Source: Lamellibrachia satsuma
Taxonomy: Eukaryota; Annelida; Polychaeta; Sabellida; Siboglinidae
DNA: 64,000 nucleotides
Reading direction: 5' to 3'
Assembly: GCA_033239005.1 (NCBI GenBank)
Contig: BSQZ01000028.1
Span: forward strand, 5,694,411-5,758,410
Below are positions 1 to 11,357 of this stretch, piece after piece; position 1 is the stretch's first letter; each line of letters begins with the position of its first letter. Made by a program: the position numbers and the translations under genes. Below the pieces are notes generated by a model. It had not been told where the DNA came from. It made no database searches and worked only from the letters and a program-made list of their open reading frames with translations.

Positions 1-260
1 CGGATTATCGCGCGTGCGGAAACATGTCCCATTACCATAGGCCATGGCTACTCCCACCGTTGGTAATGCACCGGCAGTCGTGTCTAATTACATTCTCACA
101 GCACATATAAAATGTACGTTCACAAAGCCATGCAATAGTTGTCATATGTAATAATAAAAAAAAAGATATGCGTAGTGATGTCGGTTTGTAATTCAAACTA
201 CGGCAAGAAAACATACCATTTCCCCGTTAACGCCCACGTTAACACAGTATTATTCAATTG
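1..260. other. Upstream sequence, no feature seen
   Basis: AT-rich sequence with no supported exon, RNA gene or repeat boundary. Confidence 0.5.
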
Positions 261-278
261 GTTTGGTAATTCACCACT

Positions 279-440
279 GGGCCGACCTATCTATAACTAA
301 GCGCCATCATATCATTTATCATTGGGCCGAGCTGTCTCGACACCTGGGCCGAGTTGTCTCAAAATCGGTGCCGAACTGTCTCGAACTGGGCCGAGTTGTC
401 CCAGGCCGAGTTGTCCATGGGCCGAGTAGTCCAAGCACCT
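279..440. repeat. Clustered GGGCCGAGTTGTC motif
   Basis: Seven degenerate copies of GGGCCGARYTGTC at uneven spacing of about 13-26 bp. The irregular spacing is unlike a minisatellite and more like a subterminal repeat of a DNA transposon; no clear terminal inverted repeat was found. Confidence 0.55.
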
Positions 441-460
441 ATTTTCAGTGGTAACCAGAC

Positions 461-570
461 GCAGAACTCGACGGTTCTTGCAGAACTCGGCAGAACTCGA
501 CGGTTCTTGCAGAACTCGACGGTTCTTGTAGAACTCGGAAGAACTCGACGGTTCTTGCAGAACTCGCCAG
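461..570. repeat. Tandem AGAACTCGACGGTTCT units
   Basis: About four to five imperfect copies of CAGAACTCGACGGTTCTTG. Each unit is an inverted repeat (AGAAC, 6-bp centre, GTTCT). Confidence 0.7.
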
Positions 571-599
571 CCGCTGATATCCGCCCTCGGGCCGATGAT

Positions 600-3500
600 T
601 GCGTGCTGGCTGAGTTATTGTCACTACTTCGTTTTGTCACCACTCCATGGCGTTCCCGTGAAGAGCCAGCATCCAATATGCGTCATTATCGAAATTCTAC
701 ACTAACATTTTTTTGCCTGATTTAACTTTTTAGTTTGACAGTTGTCAGTCCCGTGACCTAGTTTTACCTGTGCAGTCCACTGGCGACCTCGGCTGTGTTT
801 ACGCCTGTGAGTGTGTAAAGAATAGGTTTTTTGGTATATTCACACAATTGACACCAAATGGTATAAATTGTTCTGGTTTCCGATTGACAAAAACATGTTA
901 AAGGTGAGTGAGAAGTTTTATATCTAAGAATGTTCACAGTAATCGTTTTTGATGGCTGGTTACAACTGGACCCTAACTGGCTCGCCCACCGCCTTGTCTT
1001 TCACTGCTAATGCAGAACATAGTTTCCATATAACGCGCGTTTAAATCATGTCCATTTAAAAGATGAATAGTTACCATCACAGTGTGCTACAATCTTATGT
1101 TGGCAACGGGGAGAATTGAAATGGAAACTTATGTGTACGCACCCCTGTTACATTGATTTGTTTACACACACATATTCATGATTCCTCTTTTATATAGCAA
1201 TCCCTTGTATCATACTGATAAAGCAAGTATAATTAATGAATAAAAATACCAAAAGGTAACACGATAAATATATTAATGTCTCGGAATAAAATATCCCTTT
1301 TATATCTATCAAGTATAGATGTTTTGTGCATTTTTTTAAAGTGAAAATATTTGTAGTTTCTTAGTGCAATACGTAGGCCATTCCAAAGTTTAACACAAGC
1401 GATAGAAACACATTTAGCCCTTAGTGTAGTATGAACTTTAATTTTGTTTAATTTGTCCCTTTGCCTTGTGTTTAGCTAACTATCTTCATTAAAATATTTG
1501 TCAAACATAACATATTCACAGCTTTAACCCAAATACCTGGCATTTAAAGCGGGCCTTGAAAAGCAAGATATGAATCAAAAACAACAAAATGAACATGTTA
1601 GTGAAAATAAAATGATTAGACTATGTTAGTAAGAATTGTTAAACAATTTAATACTGTATCAATAATTATATAAACCTTGTTTATTTACAAACATAACTTT
1701 AAACATGATGTACATGCACCTTTTAAATTTGTTATATTTTAAGTCATAGTTTTGTCTTAATTTATTTATTATCATTGGTTGTTTTACTGTGCCAATTGTA
1801 TAATTCAACTTCTATAGTTGCCATTTTAATAAAATTATTATTATTATTATGAAAAAAATTATTATTAAATTATTATTTATTAATTCTTTAAAATAACAGT
1901 ATTTTGACAGTTGTGTTCTCTCGTCTTAGATAGTTAAATTGCTTAAAAGGTTGATACTTTTTTCAGGAAATTTAAATAATAATAATATGTACACTGGTCT
2001 TCGGTCAAGATACGGTTCCCCAATTGGCTGTGTCTCCCTCAGTATTCGTGAATTGAGATGTTTCAGCCAAGCACACTTGATGTCAGTCTTACTGACATGT
2101 TGGTATCTGGAAACGTGTTATAATTTATTAATTCTAAACAAGACGTCAGTGCATTCATGATTGTAATTGCTTTATTTGTAATCAAATCAATTGCTTCCGC
2201 AGCCCACAAACATAAAGACATTTGGCTGGATTGTCCGAATGGTGTAAAACATTACGATCCCCTGGACGTTTAGTTTTACTTGCCCTAACATTTCAACCCT
2301 ACATATGCAGTCCCTCTGAATATGTAGTCTGACCACCCCCTATGTTTGACATGTACCTACCCATACAGCAGAGCAGCTGCTTCATGACTGCACTTGTACA
2401 TCCTTAGGGGACACTCGCATATTGACGTGTTGATGCCGTATGTATTATTGAGATCAATCTGAAACAATAAATTAACTTACAAGGGACATATACAACTGTC
2501 AAACATAGTTCAGGAATGTGAATATGTTGGACTGCTGTAAATTAACATAATAAGTAATGAATATTAACATGAAAATACCACAATAAATATCATTATAACT
2601 CACATCCTGTGAGAATAAATATGAAATATAATTATCTAGATAGAAAATGCATTAGGCTTAGCTTAAATTAGGTCTTGCTTTTTAAACAACATAACATCAT
2701 GGTCTTGTTCATAGTACCGGTAGGCCTACATGATACCATTCTTAAGTTGTCCTAGTCACCTTAGCAGAGTGCGGCCCTGTTGCCTATAACGATTCATATA
2801 ACTATATCGATAAGGCTAAACCTTAGCCATGCCTAGGGCCAGACTAAGCCTAGGTTAACCTTAACTATGCCTAGGACTAGGTTAAGGCCATTGTCCTGGC
2901 CCAAGCCAAGCCAACGAGGTTGTTGCTACACTGGTTTTTGACATAGTATATATTAATGTAAGCATAAAGATATTTCACTTAAAGTTTAACCTGCTATTAA
3001 ATTAAGTACTTACTGTAACTTTGTAAGATGTGTCCCTCATTGGCGCATTGACGAATGCTTCGTCCCTTCGATGTGGAAGCAATCGGAATTGTATAAAACT
3101 TTTTAAATATGACCGCTGTCAACTGCCGCCTTACTCTTGTCTTTCTTTGTAATTTAATCTTCCCTGTTGTATAGTTCATATAGAACTGGAGCGAAAACGC
3201 CATGATACAATTGATAAAAGTACAGTAAAGCGATGAATTAGTTGTAAACAATAAGGTAACTAGGTGGGCGATAAGACGCGTTGCTCGGGAGGTCGCCAGT
3301 CGGCTTAACCCATAGACATAAATAGAACACCCGTTAGTAAAACAAGACCGCTGAGCTCTTATCAGTTGACACATGATAAAGTGATGCCGGCATGGACCAG
3401 TGACATTCATGCTGCTGCACGGCAAGAACCCACTGGAGGCCCAGTGTTTATACTGTACAGCACCCAGTCTTCATCATATATCTATAGATATACAGTACTA

Positions 3501-5100
3501 ATAAGAGATTAACTACTACATAGCTATATATACCTAATACCTTATTACGTGCACAATCTATCCATGCACCTTGTATATCAAATATCATAATATATTAACT
3601 ATAACAGTAGCACCACTAAACATGATCGAAACTGAACTTTCTAAAGTGCTCTATACATGTATTAGCTAATGACTGCAAGAGGTCAAAATGTCATTAAGCC
3701 CTGTTGGACATTCTTCTCTAAGGTCCCAAAATATTCTTTTCCCATCTTCCAACACATTCCCCAGCTGCTCCATCACAGCTATTTCTACCTGCAGATCAAG
3801 ATCTCTCGAATGTTATCTGGCCAACTTGCCAAAGGACACGCCTCATGTAAAGAAATGTGCTCTCTCATTTAAGCTGTCAATTGTTTTAGTAGGCAACCTT
3901 TAACATGGTTTGTGAAATAAATGCATAGAATGCAATGAATATAGCAATGTGTACAGAATGAGTTACATGATAGTGGTTCATACAACGAAGAAAAGGCAAA
4001 CGACGACCAAAAAGGGAGAGCCTCATTAAATGTAGTTGACTTAATAAATACAAAAAATCTTATTAATGAGCTGACATCTAGTAGAGTTTTATAAAAGAGT
4101 TACAAATATGCATACACGCACGCACACATTATTTATAAAACTGAATCCTACCCCTATAACATTTTATGTTGCACCCAATCAATGTGACTACTGGGAAACA
4201 CTTAATGTACGCTCCCCCAAGAAAAACAAACGTATCTGTAATATATTGATATTTCAGAACATTTTCGAAACTGTTACATTCATTCACATATACACTAACA
4301 CAGCACAAACATTTGCGACGTAAATTACCTGAAAATAACGAGATGTTAGATCCTGTCTTCTGTCGATTCGTACAGCTGTAAGCCACACAGGAAATAACCA
4401 TATTCGTTGTCCCACAACTTTCTCCAGCAAGCCTCCAAAATGTTTTTCTTGAAGAGTTTAAGACTAGTGCACGTATGAACAACCCAACTGCCCACACTTA
4501 TGACACAACTGCTGGGACCACCCTCACCCAAATTATTTACCAGTCTGGTGGCCATGCCCCATTAAGAACAAATGACAATGACAAATCTTCAAGTTAATTG
4601 GTTCCTGGTGTCATCATCACTGGCTACTAGCCCGATAAGTTTATAATTCTCTGGTAGCCACCTCATCTTCATTGCTTTTGTTTGCCTTATATTGTACATG
4701 ATGATGGTGAAGAGGAAATACATTAACTTACTTACTCACTTACTTACTTACTTACATATGTTAGACAACTATTTGTAACATGCTACGTTCACACTATAAA
4801 CAGTACTACCCTATGGCTATGTGTCATGCAGTGGATGCAACTGTTTCTGCCGTGCAATGAAATGCCGGCCAGTGGTCCACGCCCGCTTCACTGCAGTGAG
4901 CTAGCTTATCGCTCTTGTTTATAGGGGGGAGTTAATGATGTAACTCTATGGCTTAACCATAGATATATAGTACTAATTATTAATATCTATGGCTTAGCCA
5001 ACGCTGAACCTCGCGACGTCTCGTGACCCAGTAACGCGTCCCACATAATCAAAACGTTATTCACGTTGCCACCTAGTGGGGTTCACCGCGTTATTTATAT
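600..5100. other. Intergenic/upstream AT-rich sequence
   Basis: No exon with coding signature could be supported. It contains a small cluster of CCTAGG-like palindromes around 2810-2920 and a TTAC tetranucleotide tract at 4729-4757. The short open frames have no recognisable family. Confidence 0.5.
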
Positions 5101-5116
5101 ATTGTTCGGCGCAATC

Positions 5117-5129
5117 ACACTAGAGGGCG
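5117..5129 (+). promoter_or_regulatory. CTCF-like site just upstream of start codon
   Basis: ACACTAGAGGGCG agrees with 12 of 13 positions of the bilaterian CTCF core CCASYAGRKGGCR. It ends 19 bp before the ATG, in the likely promoter or 5' UTR. A chance match cannot be excluded. Confidence 0.4.
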
Positions 5130-5148
5130 AGATGTGTTGACGGCAATC

Positions 5149-5300
5149 ATGGAGAATGTAAACACAGGTGATGACGCCGAAATGCCAACTACAGGAGATT
5201 TGTTAAACAAAAAATATATCTTTGACAATTACACGCAGAGAAATGCTGTTTGCAGCGACGCACATATTCGCGAATGTTTTGATGCCTTCGACATTGACGG
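5149..5300 (+). CDS. Nicotinamidase exon 1
   Basis: The ATG at 5149 is the first in frame and opens 50 codons plus two bases before a perfect GTAAGT donor. It encodes an acidic N-terminus with no signal peptide, and residues 48-51 (DIDG), the start of the first EF-hand loop. The intron cuts the calcium-binding loop after its fourth residue. Confidence 0.9.
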
Positions 5301-8300
5301 GTAAGTACCAGATGCAATATACCTATATGCGCATATATGCCGTGGAAAGGCTCAACCCGACGTGATGATGAGATTGGCGAGTATTCGCATGCACGAGAGG
5401 CCAGAGCACAGTGCAAAATTACGTGTTAACATTTTGACTGTTTATAAGAAAGCTTTATCATCAAAAATTCTGAAACTTTTTCACAGCAACTGCCATCATT
5501 TCATTGACATGCTGACTAAGTTTTGTCAAACTCACGTACCTCCAGCTCTTTTGAAACTCCCCGACATCCTATGCCAGGTAATTTTTTTACCAAAACAGCC
5601 ATCATGCCATGTATTTAATGGGGTGCCGGATGGTTCGGCCCATGACTGGTTCGGCCCACGCAGACGGATGGTTCGGCCCACTTCGCAGAAAACCACATTG
5701 CTATTGAAATCAGCTACGGTTGCTTCGGCCCACACTAGTATATCGGAATTCTGAGCGGCGGAATTGTAAGAATAGTCGTTTTGGCCACAGCCGATTTGAA
5801 AAAAAACATTGCCCACAAAAGCATACGCACACGCTAATATAATATTATATATAATTATCATAAGATAACGGATATGAAATAATAAATTTAAGGTTATCAA
5901 CCGACCGGCTGTTGTATCGTAAAAGTTGGGAAATTATTTAATTTGACGATAAAATCAACACAGTGCAAATGACTGCTTAAATTTATGTCAAGTTTTAAAC
6001 TTGTTTTTGCATCTTCATCTGTATATGTTTAATAAAAAACAATTTAGTTCTTAACACATATGTATGTTTTTTCAAGATTCGAAAACACTATAACTTAGGA
6101 TATAACATTTCCCAGTTACAACACATAAGTTGCAAAAAGTAAAGTCGAAAATAACGAATGTAATAATACGGTCCACAGACTATACTTTCCAGTTATAATT
6201 CGATAGTCATTTCAGCCCACGGATTCGGCCCATGCGAGCGAAAACATTTCATGGTCCACCAGTTGCGAAAACAGTTGGGTCGAACCCGTTATGGGCCAAA
6301 ACATCCAACACCCTATTCATGTGCCCACGTGGCCCGGCCATTAGCAAAAAATTCCCATAGATCCTTCCACCTGTTAAACTATAAAAAAAATGCACTATTT
6401 CACAGCCAATAGCTTCTACAAACAAACCTGTGAATATGCCTGCTCAATTGAACTTAGGTCACATTGTATGAATTTTTTTATTTCACATATCACAATTTAA
6501 TACACCATGCATTCGTGTGAAACAATAAACAGGAAGGTCAACTGTGGTTTAACCCCAAATAGGGAAGCTTTTGTTTGAGAAAGTGCCCAATTTCATATAG
6601 AGTTGCAGCACAATGTATATGTAGACATATTATGGAACACTCCTGCTTGTCACATTATTATTATTTGTTTAACAGCCAAGTCTAAACAATGCCTTGCCCA
6701 TAATATTAGCTGAAACCAGTGGCATAATTTAATTATATAGGTCGATTTTGACACTTGATAAATCATACATCATGTACTGATGTACACTAGATTTCCAGAG
6801 CATTGCGAACCAATGAAGCCTGCTTACTGCCTCTTTGAATATATCACTGAATTTATTTTCAAACTAATATTCATATAATTGCTTGATTTTTAACCAAACA
6901 TGACATAACTTTGTCAGAAAATTTACAATTCGTCACACTTAACAGGATTTCAGGTGAATTCCAATATGTCAGACTTGTCAAATTTTATTGTTTATGTGAC
7001 TGCTTTCATGCTTCTAGATTATAAGATACAAGGCAAATGGCTTGATTTAGATACGCCACCATAAAGGGGTATCACATGACCAGATGCCCGTCAGGCCGTC
7101 ACGGCCAGATTTGAAAATGCTGATCTACACAGTGCTTCCATGCAGTGGCTGTGACACAACCAAAATACAACTATTCTGTCGACATGTGTTACTCAATGTT
7201 GCTAATGCGATGGGCCACAAAACAAATATCACCAATGACTGTTCTAGTGCAAAATGGCTACCTGCTCCCTCACATACTGGTGTCACACCCCCAAATTTTT
7301 ACCAGATTTCCATTTTTGTATCTGACCTGTATCATGCTATTTGTGTTTGCTGCTGCTGTCTGCCTTTTCCGAGCAAACTGTTCACTTTTCCTATCAACTT
7401 GTGCCATGGGAATGGTTATATCTTCTGTAAACCACTTCAGGGTTAGGATTAGGGTTAAATAGGGATTGGGTTAGCTAGAGATGGGGTTAGCTAGAGATGG
7501 GGTTAGCTAGGGTTAGAGTTGCATAACTTCATTTCCAAGTCTCAAACAGGTTCATGGACCCTATTTCCCAGTTAGAATAAGTTAGTCCCGCTGGCAATGG
7601 TTGCATATGTGGTTGATTCGGCCCATGCGAAAAAAGACACTTCATTTTGTGAAGATAAAATTATATTTATAACATTCTCCCCCCCAGGTTGGTTCTACAC
7701 ATTGAATAAGGAAGCTATCCTGTATTAAAAGTGTATGATTGACTAATCCAATAATTAAAAATATAAACTGTTGGTCCTCATCCCCTGTATGTACTCTCTA
7801 AAGATTTCTATTGTATATATCCATAGTTAAAATCTCCCATTATGATACAGTCCCTGTTACTCAGTTTTTTATAACATTTTGCTATTTTGTGTTATCCTCT
7901 TCATTTATGTTTGGACTTTGGAAAACTAATCCAGTAGTTAATGTTGAATTTCCTGTAACTATGCTGTACCAACCAGCTTCATCACAATCTGCTTCCCTTT
8001 CTAATTGTATTTCATAAGCCTGAATAAATTCTTTAATATATAAAATAACTCCTCCTCCCCTTCTTCCTATTCAATCTCTCCTGCTGTGTCTTTGTTGGCC
8101 CATGAATCGGTTATACCAATTATGTGAGGGTCAGTATCTTCTACCATACTGTTTAATTAATTTTTCTGATTTATTATCCTGCATTTAAACACACACATTT
8201 ATAACCAGCTTCAGAAATTTTTTCCAGACATTTTGTCATTGGTTTGTGTGCATTAGTGGCCTCTTGTCCTGTGTGAGGACCTCTAAGTAACCCCATGTGC

Positions 8301-11293
8301 TTCTGATTTAAACATTGTTTGCTACCAAAAATAATTTTGATGCTACTTATGCCATTGTTGACTGCTCCTGAGAGTTCATCTGCAGACACTGCTGCCCCCT
8401 TTCCACTTAGATGAAGCTCGTGATCATGTCAGTCCTCCCAACAAAACATCCCCACAAATCTAACTTCATCTTCCATTGCTGCTGAACTAGCGTGTTAATT
8501 GCCATCCTCCCACAATTTCGATAACCCGGATCCCTGCTTCCCATTACTGGTAAAATCGGTGACAGACTTAGCTGCTTAACCCGTGCCTGCTTAAGTGTTC
8601 TGACTAACTGCCTGAGTTTTTTTTAACTATGGCAGTTGTGCCCTCCCTGTCTACATTATTAGTGTCTACCTGTACTAGAATAGATCCTCCCTTGCCATGA
8701 CCCATGATTTTCTCCACCCTTTCTGTGATAGCCTCTATTTTTGCTCCTGGAAAGCAAACTACCACATCATCCCCTATATACACACATGTTATGCATTAAA
8801 AGTATATGATTGACTAATCCAATAATTAATTGATCATTGAACTTCTGTAGTAGATAAAAGTGTGAAAATAGTTCATAAAAATTGGATTATCCAGCTTAAT
8901 ATTGATGATCGAATCATTTGAATGCATTCATTAAAAGGTTTTGCATGATTTGTACTTTCTTGTCACAGAGATGATTATTTGAACAAGCATGAGTTCCACA
9001 CAATGGCAGAGTGTCTGTTTTGTCATGGAGACAAGCCATGGCCTCTGTCAGAAAAACAACTCCAAGATACTCTGAAACTCCTGGACACAAATCAGGTAAT
9101 TGATCAACTTAAATTTATTTTCCTTACTGAACCATTTAGCCTTTAGGCACACCAGAGCAGTGTTTACATAACAATTGGTACCTGTGTCAAATTGATGAAA
9201 AATCTTAGTCTCCAGTTCTGAGTAAACTGAAGAAATGGGTACTAAATGAAGTAAAGCTGAAATAATCAGTGCTGACTGAAGTAAGACTGAAAGAATCGGT
9301 GCTGAATGAAGTAAGACTGAAAGAATCAGTGCTGAATGAAGTAAGACTGAAAGAATCAGTGCCGAATGAAGTAAGACTGAAAGAATGAGTGCTGAATGAA
9401 GTAAGACTGAAAGAATCAGTGCTGAATGAAGTAAGACTGAAAGAATGAGTGCTGAGTGAAGTAAGACTGAAAGAATGAGTGCCAAATGAAGTAAGACTGA
9501 AAGAATGAGTGCTGAGTGAAGTAAGACTGAAAGAATGAGTGCCGAATGAAGTAAGACTGAAATAATCAGTGCTGAATGAAGTAAGACTGAAAGAATGAGT
9601 GCCGAATGAAGTAAGACTGAAAGAATGAGTGCCGAATGAAGTAAGACTGAAAGAATCAGTGCTGAATGAAGTAAGACTGGTAACATAAATTGATAAGACC
9701 CACAATAGAATATATAAAATGTTTCTACTGCACTAAAATCCTTGGGACACCCAAGCCCAGCAGCACCAAAATGAAAGGGTTAAATAGTTCATAATCAATA
9801 AGTAGTTCCAGTCGTAAACAGTTGGATTGGTACGCTGGGGAGCTATGGAGGATAAGCAAGTTTAAACAGGTGGGTTTTTGTTTACTGCAAAATGTTGTTA
9901 TATTTCATACAGACTTAACACTAACAACGAGTGAGTTCCAAAGAGTTGGTGCAGCAACTGAAAAAGTAGATTAGAATTAGATGATCGAAGCTGTCTGGGC
10001 TGTCTTGCAGGAGTGAGCAGTGAATGTAAATATGCTTGGGTGAAAGTGCTTGACAGCCAATGATAGGTAATTGTACAAATATTCAAAATAGTGCGATATC
10101 ATATAGGGAACCAATGCAATGATTTAAGGAGTGGTGCAGGGTGAGAGAAATGAGGAGACCGGTTAGCTAATTTTGCACACTTTAAAGTTTTAATATGTCC
10201 TTGAGAGCAATATTATGATAAAGGGAATTGCAATAGTCAAATCTACTGCTAACAAGAGCAGTTGCAATAGTTTTGGCGACAACAAATGACATATACAGGT
10301 GAATACAACAAAGGTCATGAATGTAAAGTTTGTGAAATATGCTGTCTAAAATTAAAATTATTATCAAAGGTGACTCGTAAATTCTGAGACAACCGACATG
10401 TAATTCTGGCTCAGCATTGGTGTTGGGGAAAAACAATTTTACAAGTTTGCCATGCTGCTTTTGCGTACCAATAATAAGAAACCTAGCTAACTCGAAATTT
10501 CGACTTAACAAGTCAAAATTTTGACTTAGTAAGTCAAAATTTTTAATTTAAAAAACTTTAAATTTTCAACTTACTGGGCCCAAGTTACTAAATTCGTGTA
10601 TTTAAGGGGGCATTCGGCCATGGCCCCCTTGGCATAAAAGTTTCGTTTTACCCAGTGTTAGCTGTTGCTCCTCCACACGGTAGCATGGGAAACTAATGAC
10701 CTCCCTATATTTTGGTCTTTTCATGTATGAATAACAGCTCAGGCATTGACCAGTTGACCATTGACCTACAGAGCCCGTTGTGAAAGTGGATTCACAGGTC
10801 AGACAATGATTTCGTAATCTGCTGAGGATACTGCTCAATACAGAGCAATTTTTCCAATGGCATATTGTGAACTTGTGAAAGGGAATCTAACAATAATAAT
10901 TATTCAAAGAATTACCCATGCATGATTGCGCATTTGATAAATCAAATGTTTGTGGGTTGCATTCAAATGCAAATACAAATGTTTAAGGTATGCATTCAAA
11001 TGCAAATTCATAAAAAATGTTATGGAGGCATTTGAATGCACATTCAAATGCTCAACATTCAAATGCGCATTCAAATGCATTTGTTAACAAGCCTGGTGTG
11101 TGTGTGTGTGTGTGTTTGCGTGTGTGTGTGAGTGTGGGTGGGTGGGTGCGTGCGTACGTGCGTGTGTGTATGTTTGCATATATGTGTGTGTATGTATGTA
11201 TGTATGGCAAGGAATCATGATAACATACCAATCGAGACAGAACTGGATTTTTTCCAAGTTGCCTGAGTTTGTTACTCTTGAACGTACACATTT

Positions 11294-11357
<64 letters not shown>

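Noticed and set aside
7439..7520. Interstitial telomeric repeat
   Set aside because: Few GGGTTAG units, embedded in a 17-bp repeat that is not telomeric.
7724..8828. 34-bp direct repeats as target-site duplication of the LINE relic
   Set aside because: LINE similarity continues left of 7724 (to about 7640), so the first copy lies inside the LINE and cannot be its flanking duplication.
9228..9680. CRISPR-like array
   Set aside because: Repeats are contiguous without unique spacers, and the genome is clearly eukaryotic; the same holds for all other arrays here.
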